DNA from: Microbacterium sp. AG238
GTDB lineage: Bacteria > Actinomycetota > Actinomycetes > Actinomycetales > Microbacteriaceae
DNA: 64,000 nt
Reading direction: 5' to 3'
NCBI RefSeq assembly: GCF_003610405.1
Contig: NZ_RAQC01000001.1
Location: 1,550,001-1,614,000, forward strand
Shown: piece by piece, positions 8,740-17,184 of the stretch
How positions within the stretch are numbered: position 1 is the stretch's first letter
How the letters are laid out: each line of letters opens with the position of its first letter
The notes under the pieces: generated by a model
What the model was told of the DNA's origin: nothing
Databases searched by the model: none
Seen by the model: the letters and a program-made list of their open reading frames with translations, nothing else
Translations under genes and position numbers: made by a program

Positions 8740-9707
8740 GAGTGCTCCTTCCGGCGACGGGTGGCGAGGGCCTGGACGACGCCGATCAGGACGATCACGG
8801 CGAAGAAGACGTACGAGATGGCTGCCGAGTAGCCGAAGCGATATCCGACGAACCCGGACTCGTAGATGTACTGGACGATCGAGCGAGTGGTCTCGCTCGC
8901 GATGCCTCCGAGCATCTGGTACGCCTGATCGAACAGCTTCAGCGACGCCAGCACCTGCAGGATGACGATGAGCACGGTGACCTGTCCGAGCTGCGGGATC
9001 GTGATCGAGAAGAGCTTGCGCCACTCCCCCGCGCCGTCGATCGATGCGGCTTCGTACTGGGTCTCGGGGATGTTCTGGAGGGCCGCGAGGTAGAGCAGGA
9101 AGTTGAATCCGATCGTCCACCACACCGTCGCGACGACGATGGCGAGCATGTTGGTGTCGGGGTTCTGCAGCCAGGCGATCGGCTCGAGCCCGAATGCCTC
9201 GAGGATGCCGTTGGCCGCGCCGATCTGCGGGTTGAAGATCCAGACCCAGATCTGCGAGATCACGGTCGAGGCCAGCAGGTAGGGCATGAAGAACGACAGT
9301 CGCCAGAGCCACTGCCCGGGCAGGCCGCGTTGCACGAGGAGCGCCATGACGAGGGCGATCACGACCAGCGGCACGGTCGAGAGCACCGTGAACCAGGCGG
9401 TGTTGCCCAGCGACTGCCACATGACGGGATCGCCGAGGGCCTCGACGTAGTTCGCGATGCCGATGAACGAGCCACCGGCGCCCGTGAGCGACTGGTCGGT
9501 GAAGCTGAGGTAGAGCCCGTGCAGCAGCGGCCACACGAGGAAGAGGAGGAAGGCGGCGAGGAATGGCGCGAGGAAGGTCCAGGCGATGCGCTGCTCGCCG
9601 CGGTCGCCGACGTGCCGGTGCCGCCCCGTGCGGTCGCCGGTGACGATCGTGCGCGTCGCGGCGGTGTCGGCGAGTCCGGCGCGCCCGGATCCGGTGTCGA
9701 GGGTCAT
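8736..9707 (-). CDS. carbohydrate ABC transporter permease (MalF/AraP type)
   Basis: This 323-residue permease has a long cytosolic N-terminal tail of about 45 residues, then helices beginning AWTFLAPFLAAFLLFLVWPL. The EAA loop is EAASIDGAGEWRKLFSITIP. It lies between the binding-protein gene and the second permease, with 4-base stop/start overlaps on both sides. Role: one half of the membrane channel of the arabinoside importer. Confidence 0.92.
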   Translation of the reverse strand: MTLDTGSGRAGLADTAATRTIVTGDRTGRHRHVGDRGEQRIAWTFLAPFLAAFLLFLVWPLLHGLYLSFTDQSLTGAGGSFIGIANYVEALGDPVMWQSLGNTAWFTVLSTVPLVVIALVMALLVQRGLPGQWLWRLSFFMPYLLASTVISQIWVWIFNPQIGAANGILEAFGLEPIAWLQNPDTNMLAIVVATVWWTIGFNFLLYLAALQNIPETQYEAASIDGAGEWRKLFSITIPQLGQVTVLIVILQVLASLKLFDQAYQMLGGIASETTRSIVQYIYESGFVGYRFGYSAAISYVFFAVIVLIGVVQALATRRRKEHS

Positions 9708-11035
9708 GCGCGGGCTCCTTCCGGCGCGGCCGGGTTGGGCGTCTTCAGGCGCTGGTCGACGCCCGTGCGGAAGCGTGCGATCGCCTGGGCGGGGTCGGCG
9801 CCCTGGAGCAGGACGTTCTGCACGGCGGCGCCGAAGTCGGCCTGGAATCGAGAGCCCGAGCCGGTGAACCACGCGGGCGGGTCGTATCTGACGAGCTCCG
9901 CGGCCTCGGCGTAGTGCGCCTGCGGCAGCAGATCGGCGTACGCGGCGGACTGCGTCACCGGCAGGTAGGCGGGGATGTGGCCGGCGCCGGCCCAGTCGAA
10001 CGAGCCCTTCAGGATGTCGGCGACGAAGCGGTAGACGAGGTCGCGTGACTCCTCGTCGGGTGCGCTCTGGTGCGGCAGGGTGAACGAGTGCGAGTCGGCG
10101 TAGACCGACGGGGTGCCGAACACCGCCGGGATGATCGCGGCATCGATCGGGAGGTTCTGCTGCTGCATCGACCGCAGCTCCCACACGCCGGTGAGGAAGA
10201 GTCCGCTGCGGCCCGTCGCGAACTCGGCGATGGCGCTCTGGTAGTCGGCGCTCCGCGAGGCGATCTCGTCGTCGAGCAGCTGCTGCATGAAGCTGAGCGC
10301 CGCGACCGCGGCATCCTCGTCGATCTGCGCCTGGCCGCCCTCGGGCAGCTCGATCTCGAGGCCGTGCTGCGTGTAGAGCGTGTAGAACAGGCGCCACATC
10401 TGCGCTCCGTCGCCCAGATAGCCGAACGACAGCCCGTGCGACTCCGACACCGCGGCCACGGCACGCCCGAGCTCGAGGAAGTCCTCGGGCGAGGTGATCG
10501 GCGGCAGCTTGCCGTCACTGTCGAGCACTCCCGCCTCGGCGCAGATGTCGGTGTTGTACATCAGGATGAACGGGTGGGCGTCGAGCGCGACGCTGTAGAG
10601 GTCATCGCCGATGAAGCCCTTGCGCCAGATCGCGTCGGTGAAGGTGCTCGCGTCAACGCCGAGGTCGGCCAGCCGCCCGGTGTCCCAGGTGTCGAGGAGA
10701 CCGCCCGGCGCGTATCCGACGACCCGCGACGCGTGCATGACCGAGACGTCGGGCGCCCGGCCGCCCGCAGCCGCCATCGCGAGCTTCGTATAGTACGGCT
10801 CGCCCCAGGCGAGCACCGTCGGCCGCACGCGATAGTCGGACTGCGCGGCGTTGACGCCGTCGATGAGCCCCGACATCGTCACCCCGTCGGCACCCGAGAG
10901 CAGGTGCCAGAACTGGAGCGTGCGGGCGTTGGAGCCGCCGGGGAGCCCCGCGCACGACGCGAGGAAAGCGGTTCCGGCGAGGGCGGCGGCTCCGGTGAGG
11001 AACCGCCGCCGACTGAGTTCGAGGGGTGGGGTCAT
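9704..11035 (-). CDS. sugar ABC transporter substrate-binding lipoprotein
   Basis: The 443-residue family-1 solute-binding protein has a twin-arginine lipoprotein signal: SRRRFLTG at residues 8-15 and lipobox LASC with the modified cysteine at 28. The mature part begins ARTLQFWHLLSGADG and contains the usual SBP_bac segments such as LFLTGVWELRSM. It is anchored outside the membrane and delivers a sugar, by context an arabino-oligosaccharide, to the two permeases. ATG 11035 has a strong AAAGGAG site. It is the first structural gene behind the LacI-type operator. Confidence 0.93.
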   Translation of the reverse strand: MTPPLELSRRRFLTGAAALAGTAFLASCAGLPGGSNARTLQFWHLLSGADGVTMSGLIDGVNAAQSDYRVRPTVLAWGEPYYTKLAMAAAGGRAPDVSVMHASRVVGYAPGGLLDTWDTGRLADLGVDASTFTDAIWRKGFIGDDLYSVALDAHPFILMYNTDICAEAGVLDSDGKLPPITSPEDFLELGRAVAAVSESHGLSFGYLGDGAQMWRLFYTLYTQHGLEIELPEGGQAQIDEDAAVAALSFMQQLLDDEIASRSADYQSAIAEFATGRSGLFLTGVWELRSMQQQNLPIDAAIIPAVFGTPSVYADSHSFTLPHQSAPDEESRDLVYRFVADILKGSFDWAGAGHIPAYLPVTQSAAYADLLPQAHYAEAAELVRYDPPAWFTGSGSRFQADFGAAVQNVLLQGADPAQAIARFRTGVDQRLKTPNPAAPEGARA

Positions 11036-11089
11036 CGGTCACTCCTTTGTGACGGCACGACATTGTGACAACCGCGGACCCTCACACTT

Positions 11090-11103
11090 TTACATCGATG
11101 TAA
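11090..11103. promoter_or_regulatory. predicted LacI-family operator
   Basis: TTACATCGATGTAA is a perfect 14-bp palindrome with the central CG typical of LacI-family sites. It lies 55 bp upstream of the binding-protein start and about 60 bp beyond the LacI gene's stop, in an AT-rich patch that probably holds the promoter. The neighbouring LacI protein is the obvious ligand-responsive repressor. Confidence 0.7.
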
Positions 11104-11165
11104 TCAATGCGCAAGGAAAAGGTCGGATACCGCCACCGATGGCCGCTGACAACCGCGGGCAGGCG

Positions 11166-12224
11166 TCAGCGACGCGCGAGAACGCCCCCGGGCGCCGCGC
11201 CCGTGCTGGCCCGGGCGATCACGCGGTGCTCGATCGCTACCGCGCGCACCGGGATGTCGCGAGCCGCGATGCGCTCCTCCAGGAGTGCGACGGTCGCGCG
11301 CGCGAACTCATCGCGATCGAACGACACGGTCGTCAACTCGGGCGTCGTGTATCGCGACTGCTCGATGTCGTCGAAGCCGCACACGAGGACGTCGTCGGGA
11401 ACCCGGATGCCGGCTTCGGCGAGCGCATGCAGCGCGCCCACTGCTATCGAGTCGGTGAAGCACAGCACGGCATCGAAGTCGACCCGGCGCTCGAGGAGGG
11501 TCCGGACACCGATCGCGCCCGCCTCGAGGTTCCAGGGCAGGACGTTGACCTCGCGGTGCCGGTCGTGCTCGAGGCCCGCCTCGACGAGCGCGTCTCGCAT
11601 ACCCGCCAGGCGCAGACGGCTCGTCGCCGTGGCGAGGGCCGACTGCTCATCGCCGCCGATCGCGGCGATGCGTCGCGCGCCCCGCGCCACCAGATGCGCG
11701 ACCGCGTCGCGCGCCCCGGCGCGACTGTCGACGAGGACCCGGTCGGTGACATGCTGCTCGACCTCGCCGATCAGAACCACGGGCGGCAGCCGGTGGTCGC
11801 GGTCCACGACGCTGTCCTCGATGCGGATCGGGTTGAGCACCACGCCGTCGACGAGATGCTGACGCGCCCGTGAGACGAGGTCGCGCTCGCGTTGGGGTTC
11901 GAGTGCCGTCTCTTCGATCTGCACGGCGTAGCCGCGCTGGTGGGCAGCGTTGACGAGGTGATGCAGCATCTCTGCCGAGAAGGCCGTCGCGAGGTCGGGC
12001 AGCGCGATGGCGATCACGCCGGAGCGGCCGTTGCGCAGGCCCCGGGCGCTGAGGTTGGGTACGAAGTCGAGCTCGCGCATGGCCGACTCCACGCGCTGCT
12101 GCGTCTCGGGGCGCACAGCCGCGGTGCCTGTCAGCACGTTCGAGACCGTCTTCGCCGAGACTCCGGCGAGCGCCGCCACATCCTTCATGGTGGCTCGGCC
12201 GGCCTGCTGCTTCGGCATGAGCAC
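11166..12224 (-). CDS. LacI family transcriptional regulator of the arabinose operon
   Basis: The 352-residue repressor has the N-terminal LacI helix-turn-helix MKDVAALAGVSAKTVSNVL at about residues 13-31, the hinge NLSARGLRNGRSGVIAIALP near 57-76 and a periplasmic-binding-protein-like effector domain. The GTG at 12224 or the ATG two codons later (MPKQQ) could be the start; I cannot decide. It is transcribed in the same direction as and just upstream of the transporter and abfA, and presumably represses them until an arabinoside or arabinose binds. Confidence 0.93.
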   Translation of the reverse strand: MLMPKQQAGRATMKDVAALAGVSAKTVSNVLTGTAAVRPETQQRVESAMRELDFVPNLSARGLRNGRSGVIAIALPDLATAFSAEMLHHLVNAAHQRGYAVQIEETALEPQRERDLVSRARQHLVDGVVLNPIRIEDSVVDRDHRLPPVVLIGEVEQHVTDRVLVDSRAGARDAVAHLVARGARRIAAIGGDEQSALATATSRLRLAGMRDALVEAGLEHDRHREVNVLPWNLEAGAIGVRTLLERRVDFDAVLCFTDSIAVGALHALAEAGIRVPDDVLVCGFDDIEQSRYTTPELTTVSFDRDEFARATVALLEERIAARDIPVRAVAIEHRVIARASTGAAPGGVLARR

Positions 12225-12227
12225 AGA

Positions 12228-13751
12228 CTAGGCCCCGCACATCTCCTCGTTCGGCCATGTTGCGGCGGAAACCGCGGCGACAGGAGCCTCGAAGAAGGCG
12301 AGCTCGTGACGCATCGACCGCGCGAACGCGACGCTCATGCGCTCACGTTCCGAGGCCGATGCTTCGCTCGCAGCCCGCTCCGCGATCTCGACGGCGGAAC
12401 GGTTCGAGGCCGCGAAGGCCGGATCGGCGTAGGTCGAGAGCCAGTCGCGATAGGGATGCCCGGCATGCGAGGCCAGCACGAAGCGCTCGCCCAGGTCGGC
12501 GTAGAGCCAGAAGCACGGTAGGAGCGCGGCCACCACTTCACCGTACGACCCTCGAGCAGTCGCGGCGTGCAGATGGTCGGTGTAGGCGAGCGTCGCGGGA
12601 GCGGGGGCTGCGGCATCCGCTCCGACCCGCGCGCGGTGCAGTTCGGACTCGACCGCGACCGCCGTAGCGGCCGCTTCCGCCCAGAACACCTGTTCGTCGC
12701 TCCGCGGCGCCAGAGCGCTGGCCCGGGCGAGCACGCGGGCGTACTCGGACAGGTAGAGCGCGTCCTGCCGGAGATACCAGGCGAACACCGACTCATCGAG
12801 CTCGCCCGTGCGCAGCCCGTCGACGAAGCTGCACGCGTCGACCGCGGCGCGGAGCGGGGCCACATCCGCCCATGCCTGCGTCGTCCACGACACGGGCGGC
12901 GCCGGCGGCACAAGCTGCGGGCGGATCTCGTGCAGGTGGTCGACGGGACCGTTGCCCCCGCCGACGGCGAGAGCGGCACCGGCGGCGATCGCGCCGGCGA
13001 GCCAGTCCGTGGCGCGTGCGAGCGCATCGCTCCAGCCCCGGCCGGCTGCGCCGAGGGTCGCCATGGCCGCGGACAGCGAGCATCCCGTGCCGTGGGTGTT
13101 CGTCGAGGCGATGCGCGGCCGTGACACCTCCCCCGCGACGCCTTCGGGCGTCACGATGGCGTCGGGGCATTCGTCGCCGCCGAGGTGCCCGCCCTTCACG
13201 AGTACCGTCGCCCCCGACGAGCGGGCGAACCGCAGCGCTTGGGCCAGCGCGTCCGGCCAGGTGCCCGCGACCGGCTCGTCGGCCAGAACGGCGAGCTCGG
13301 GCAGGTTGGGTGTCACGAGATCGACGCGCATGCAGAGGGCACGGATCGCCGCCTCCGCCGCGTGATCGAGCAGGCGGTCGCCGCTCGTGGCGACCATGAC
13401 GGGGTCCAGCACGACGAGGTCGCCACCCCGACGCGCGAGCCAGTCGTCGACGACCGCGACCAGCGGCTCGGAGTGCAGCATCCCGATCTTCACCGCATCG
13501 ATCTCGACGTCGTCGCCCACGGCGTCGAGCTGCGCGCGCAGGAACTCGGCGGGCGGCGCGTGCACCGCCCGCACGCCGCGGGTGTTCTGCGCCACCAGAG
13601 CGGTCACCACGGCCATCCCGTAGCCGCCCATCGCGGCGATCGACTTCAGGTCGGCCTGGATGCCCGCACCTCCGGACGGGTCGGTGCCCGCGATGCTCAG
13701 CACCCGCGGCACGCGCACCGCCCGCGGCATCCCCGCCGCCCGCGCCCTCAC
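12228..13751 (-). CDS. thiD: fused HMP(-P) kinase / TenA thiaminase II
   Basis: This 507-residue fusion joins ThiD and TenA. ThiD (about residues 14-265) starts VLSIAGTDPSGGAGIQADLK and has the ribokinase-like anion hole STNTHGTGCSLSAAMA near 215-230. TenA follows from about 290: CSFVDGLRTGELDESVFAWY, and the catalytic cysteine in LLPCFWLYADLG. ThiD phosphorylates hydroxymethylpyrimidine to HMP-PP, while TenA releases HMP from degraded thiamine such as aminopyrimidine. Joining them couples salvage to activation. GTG 13751 overlaps the thiE stop by 4 bases, but a start at VRVPRV a dozen codons later is possible. Last gene of the riboswitch-controlled operon. Confidence 0.93.
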   Translation of the reverse strand: MRARAAGMPRAVRVPRVLSIAGTDPSGGAGIQADLKSIAAMGGYGMAVVTALVAQNTRGVRAVHAPPAEFLRAQLDAVGDDVEIDAVKIGMLHSEPLVAVVDDWLARRGGDLVVLDPVMVATSGDRLLDHAAEAAIRALCMRVDLVTPNLPELAVLADEPVAGTWPDALAQALRFARSSGATVLVKGGHLGGDECPDAIVTPEGVAGEVSRPRIASTNTHGTGCSLSAAMATLGAAGRGWSDALARATDWLAGAIAAGAALAVGGGNGPVDHLHEIRPQLVPPAPPVSWTTQAWADVAPLRAAVDACSFVDGLRTGELDESVFAWYLRQDALYLSEYARVLARASALAPRSDEQVFWAEAAATAVAVESELHRARVGADAAAPAPATLAYTDHLHAATARGSYGEVVAALLPCFWLYADLGERFVLASHAGHPYRDWLSTYADPAFAASNRSAVEIAERAASEASASERERMSVAFARSMRHELAFFEAPVAAVSAATWPNEEMCGA

Positions 13752-14428
13752 CGCGCCGCTCCGTCCGACGCGCCGCGTGAATGACGGGCCGCCGCAGCGG
13801 TGAAGGCCCGGGCCGCGGCAGCGGGATCCGCGGCACCGCAGATCGCCGACACCACGGCGACCCCGGCCGCGCCCGCCCGGCGGAGCGGGACGACGTCATC
13901 GGCGCCGACGCCACCGATCGCGACGCACGCGAGCGGGGTCGACGCGGCCCGCGCCGCGAACCCCGCGATGCCGAGTGCCGGCGGGTGATCGGCCTTCGTC
14001 GCCGTCGGCCGGATGACGCCGACTCCGAGGTAGTCGAGGGTGCCCTCCGGCATCGCGTGAGCGGCCCGCAGATGGTCTTCGGTGTTCGCCGTCCAACCGA
14101 TCACGGCGGTCGGCCCGAGCAGTCTGCGCGCGGTGATGGGCGGGATGTCGTTCTGCCCGAGGTGCACGCCGTCGACCTGCGCACCCGCGTCCCGCGCGGC
14201 GAGGGCGACGTCGACCCGGTCATCGATGAGGAGCGGCACCCGCCCCGCGATCGCATCCGACAGCACACGCGCGCGGCGCACCAGCTCCGCCGCCTCGCAC
14301 GTCTTGTCACGCAGCTGCACGAGGGTCACCCCGCCGGCGACGGCAGCATCGACGATCGACGGCAGCGCCTCGAAGCCGACGCGGTCGTCGGTGACGAGGT
14401 GCAGGGCGAGGGACTCGCGACGGATCAC
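13748..14428 (-). CDS. thiE: thiamine-phosphate synthase
   Basis: The 226-residue TIM-barrel enzyme couples HMP-PP with thiazole phosphate to thiamine phosphate. Seen: LHLVTDDR at the start, [13 protein letters not shown] near 34-46, [29 protein letters not shown] near 70-97, and the phosphate-binding end [13 protein letters not shown]. The GTG start overlaps the thiM stop and its stop overlaps the thiD start, both by 4 bases, so the three proteins are translated as a coupled block. Confidence 0.93.
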   Translation of the reverse strand: MIRRESLALHLVTDDRVGFEALPSIVDAAVAGGVTLVQLRDKTCEAAELVRRARVLSDAIAGRVPLLIDDRVDVALAARDAGAQVDGVHLGQNDIPPITARRLLGPTAVIGWTANTEDHLRAAHAMPEGTLDYLGVGVIRPTATKADHPPALGIAGFAARAASTPLACVAIGGVGADDVVPLRRAGAAGVAVVSAICGAADPAAAARAFTAAAARHSRGASDGAAR

Positions 14429-15243
14429 TGCGCAACGCCCGACGTCGAGACCTCCATCGACACCCGCGACTCGTCGAGCTCGTCGGGCGCGAGCGCGGCG
14501 AGCGCATCGAGGAAGGCCACGGCGAACGAACCCGGCCCCGAAGAGACGGATGCCGCGGCCTCGGCCGCTCGCTTGTGCGCGACGGACGCGGCGACCGCCG
14601 CCGAGAGGGGGGCCGTCACCCCGAGGAAGGCGGCCATAGTCGCACCGAGCGAGCAGCCGCCGCCGGTGACGCGCGTCAGCAAGGGGTCTCCCCCGCGGAC
14701 CCGCGCGATCCGGTCTCCGTCCGTGATCAGGTCGACCGGACCCGACACCGCCACGACCGCCCCCGTGCGACGCGCGAGCGACAGCGCTGCGTCGCGCACC
14801 GTGTCCGGATCGTCGACGCTGTCGACTCCGCGACCGCCCGATCCGCTGCCGGCAACCGCCGCGATCTCCGACGCGTTACCGCGGATGATCGCGGGCCGAG
14901 CCGAGACGAGCTCGGCGGCGAGCGCCGTCCGGACCGGCAGCGTCCCCACCGCGACCGGGTCGAGAACCCAGCGTCGCGTCACCTGGACGACTTCGCGGGC
15001 GCCGGCCTGCTGCTGCGGCGTGGGGGTTCCGAGGTTGAGCAGGACACCGTCGGCGACCCCGGCGAAGATCCCGGCCTCACCCTCGATGTCGACCATGGCG
15101 GGACTCGCACCGAGCGCGAGCAGCGCATTCGCGGTGAAGCCGGTGACGACGGCGTTGGTCACGCAGTGCGTGAGCGGGGCGGCATCCCGCAGCGCTCGGA
15201 GCGCCGCCTCCGGACCTCGGACGGTGGGCACGACATCGCGCAT
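14425..15243 (-). CDS. thiM: hydroxyethylthiazole kinase
   Basis: At 272 residues this is a normal ThiM, phosphorylating salvaged hydroxyethylthiazole. Motifs: [20 protein letters not shown] near 24-43, [15 protein letters not shown] near 48-63, [12 protein letters not shown] and the C-terminal anion hole [16 protein letters not shown]. The frame is open upstream through the riboswitch, but ATG 15243 follows a GAAGGGA ribosome site inside the riboswitch 3' strand and fits the family. First gene of the operon; thiG or thiS are absent, so the locus serves salvage. Confidence 0.93.
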   Translation of the reverse strand: MRDVVPTVRGPEAALRALRDAAPLTHCVTNAVVTGFTANALLALGASPAMVDIEGEAGIFAGVADGVLLNLGTPTPQQQAGAREVVQVTRRWVLDPVAVGTLPVRTALAAELVSARPAIIRGNASEIAAVAGSGSGGRGVDSVDDPDTVRDAALSLARRTGAVVAVSGPVDLITDGDRIARVRGGDPLLTRVTGGGCSLGATMAAFLGVTAPLSAAVAASVAHKRAAEAAASVSSGPGSFAVAFLDALAALAPDELDESRVSMEVSTSGVAQ

Positions 15244-15248
15244 CTCGA

Positions 15249-15330
15249 CATCCCTTCGCCAGCATTGCACTGGAGCAGGTTCGACGGGTCTGATCTCAGC
15301 TCGCGGTCGCGGGCACCCCGTGTCGGGACC
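15249..15330 (-). ncRNA. TPP riboswitch (THI element) before thiM
   Basis: Read on the minus strand the segment shows the conserved thi-box core: ACACGGGGTGCCC, then GCTGAGATCAGACCCG, TCGAACCTG and the closing CTGGCGAAGGGA. The last piece contains the probable ribosome site of thiM, 6 bases before its ATG, so TPP binding most likely hides that site (translational control). It controls thiM-thiE-thiD/tenA. Confidence 0.95.
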
Positions 15331-15438
15331 CGACCATAGCAGGCCTGTTTCGGTGCCGAGATGACGGCTCCCTTTTCTCCTGGCCCCCGCAGCGCGTAGG
15401 TTGCGAGTGAGCGCGCTCACGGGCCGGCGCGCCAGGGG

Positions 15439-16443
15439 GTGAGGGCCGTGCTGACAGCAGGGGTGGCGTTGGTGTGCGCGTGCCTGGCGACCATCGTCGG
15501 GCTGGTCTACCTGTTCGCGGTACGCCCGAGCTGGCGTCGACGCGGCGAGGTGCTGCGTTTCGCGATCGTCGGGGCGCTGTCCGCGATGGCGGCGAGCCTG
15601 CTGCATCTCGTGCACACCCAGACCGGAGACCCCGCGTCCCTCGTCATCAGCGACGTCGCCATGGTGCTGGCGCCGGGCTTGGTCTTCGCGGGCCTCGGCT
15701 CGTTCAGCGGCAACGTCCTGGCGCGTGCGGGCATCGCCGCGTCGCTCGCCGCGGTGGTCGGCGTCGTCTCCGCCGCGGTGGGTCTCCCCGCCTCACTCGC
15801 GGTGAAGGTGCTGGTCGTGGCGGTCGCCTGCGGATTGACCGCCGTGGCAGCGAGGCACCCCGCGATCGCCGCGAGACGCGGGACGTGGCTCCTCGCTTCG
15901 GCGATGGCAGCGTACGCAGCCTTCTCCACGTGCCGCGCCGTAGCGGGGCTGACGGCCGGGTGGGATTCGCCGTTCTTCCGCTCATGGATGTCGGTCGTGC
16001 CGACGACCCTCGCCGGGGCCGTCCTGGTGCTTCTCACGGGTGTCGCGCTGCTGATGATCCTGTCGGACCGGAGCGCGACGGCGGCGGCGCGACGCCCGCC
16101 TGCCGCGTCGTCGCTCGGCCGTGGACAGATGTGGTCGGTCGCCCTGAGCTCGTTCGACATCGTGCGGACGGCGCTCGGCACCGCCCGCGCGGATCGGATG
16201 AGGGACGAGCTGCTCGCCGCGGCACGGGCGCTCGATCCGGACGCGGTGCTCGGCGCGACGCGAACGGGAACGCGCCTGCGCGCTGGCGGCGAACAGGCGG
16301 CGGTGGAGACGGCGCTCCGCGCCCGCCTGGTCGCGGCGGGGTGGAGCCCGGGCGAGGTCGGTCTGCTCTCGGTCGAGGCAGCGGCCGAGGGTGAGGCTGC
16401 GGCCGGCCATGATGCCGAAGAAGGAGTCGAGCTCGGAGCCTGA
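15439..16443 (+). CDS. membrane protein with possible degenerate GGDEF domain
   Basis: The 334-residue protein starts with six to seven hydrophobic helices in residues 1-205 (for example [20 protein letters not shown] and [20 protein letters not shown]). A cytosolic tail of about 130 residues follows: [29 protein letters not shown], then [19 protein letters not shown]. The order (Asp-containing strand, long helix, short strand, G-G-E turn) resembles a GGDEF cyclase fold, but the GGDEF loop is RAGGEQ and the metal-site residues are not obvious. It may be a catalytically dead sensor or simply unrelated. It starts 100 bp from the TPP riboswitch, transcribed away from it. Confidence 0.55.
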   Translation: MRAVLTAGVALVCACLATIVGLVYLFAVRPSWRRRGEVLRFAIVGALSAMAASLLHLVHTQTGDPASLVISDVAMVLAPGLVFAGLGSFSGNVLARAGIAASLAAVVGVVSAAVGLPASLAVKVLVVAVACGLTAVAARHPAIAARRGTWLLASAMAAYAAFSTCRAVAGLTAGWDSPFFRSWMSVVPTTLAGAVLVLLTGVALLMILSDRSATAAARRPPAASSLGRGQMWSVALSSFDIVRTALGTARADRMRDELLAAARALDPDAVLGATRTGTRLRAGGEQAAVETALRARLVAAGWSPGEVGLLSVEAAAEGEAAAGHDAEEGVELGA

Positions 16444-16497
16444 TGAGCCCGCGGCGCAACCCCGACGGCTCGATTTCACGCCACCGCCACCCGCGCG

Positions 16498-16503
16498 TAG
16501 AGT
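16498..16503 (+). promoter_or_regulatory. -10 of leaderless promoter
   Basis: TAGAGT ends 6 bases before the GNAT ATG at 16510. Confidence 0.45.
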
Positions 16504-16509
16504 CTGGCC

Positions 16510-17016
16510 ATGGAAGCCGAACTGCAGACCGACATCGTCGTCCGTCCGGTGCGGGATGTCGACGCCGAAGCCCTCGGGCGCGTGCACGCCACCTGCTGGC
16601 ACGAGACCTACGACCACCTCATCAGCACGGCCGCGCTCCAGAGCGTGTCGCCTCGCCGACTCGCCGAGCTGTGGACGCACTGGGCCGCGCAGGGCGAGGA
16701 CTTCCGGATGTACGCCGCGCTCGTCCGCGGCGAGATCGTCGGCTTCGTGGGTTCGGGCCCGGCTCGCGACCGCGACGCGCCTCGGATGCGCGAGCTCTAC
16801 TTCATCTACCTGCTCGACGCGTGGCACGGCACCGGCATCGGCCAGCGCCTGTTCGATGCCGCCGTCGAGAAGGACGAGGGGATCTACCTGTGGGTCGCGG
16901 AGGACAACCCCCGCGCGCACCGTTTCTACGAGCGCAACGGCTTCACGCTCGACGGACAGACCCACACCGAGCCCTTCCTCGGTGAGACGCTGACCGAGGT
17001 CCGCTTCGTTCGCTGA
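16510..17016 (+). CDS. GNAT family N-acetyltransferase
   Basis: This 168-residue acetyltransferase has the GNAT acetyl-CoA site LYFIYLLDAWHGTGIGQRLF at about residues 97-116 and the C-terminal strand NPRAHRFYERNGFTLDG. It is a cytosolic enzyme that transfers acetyl from acetyl-CoA to an amine; the substrate is not recognisable. The ATG at 16510 is supported by the -10 hexamer 6 bases upstream. Confidence 0.88.
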   Translation: MEAELQTDIVVRPVRDVDAEALGRVHATCWHETYDHLISTAALQSVSPRRLAELWTHWAAQGEDFRMYAALVRGEIVGFVGSGPARDRDAPRMRELYFIYLLDAWHGTGIGQRLFDAAVEKDEGIYLWVAEDNPRAHRFYERNGFTLDGQTHTEPFLGETLTEVRFVR

Positions 17017-17125
17017 CATGAAGTCCGCTCTGGCCGGCGTCCGGTCCGGCTGGCGCCTGCCCGGCTTCGGTGGGGGCGTTTGTTGTCATTCCTCCCCATC
17101 GGATGGTTCGGCGAGTTATCCTCGC

Positions 17126-17141
17126 TCGTAGATATATTCGA
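17126..17141. promoter_or_regulatory. imperfect palindrome resembling an actinobacterial SOS box
   Basis: TCGTAGATATATTCGA matches the LexA consensus TCGAAC-N4-GTTCGA in 4 of 6 bases of the left arm and 5 of 6 of the right arm. It also contains the likely -10 (TATATT). It lies 35 bp upstream of the HNH gene start. Weak site, prediction only. Confidence 0.35.
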
Positions 17142-17157
17142 TAGTGATGTCGTACCT

Positions 17158-17184
17158 CGCTGCCACAATGGGAACATGGCAGCG
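17158..17184 (+). promoter_or_regulatory. hairpin enclosing the HNH gene start codon
   Basis: CGCTGCCA (17158-17165) and TGGCAGCG (17177-17184) pair perfectly over 8 bp with an 11-base loop. The ATG at 17176-17178 spans the loop/stem border, so the folded mRNA would hide the start codon. No good ribosome site is visible upstream of the ATG. Confidence 0.45.
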
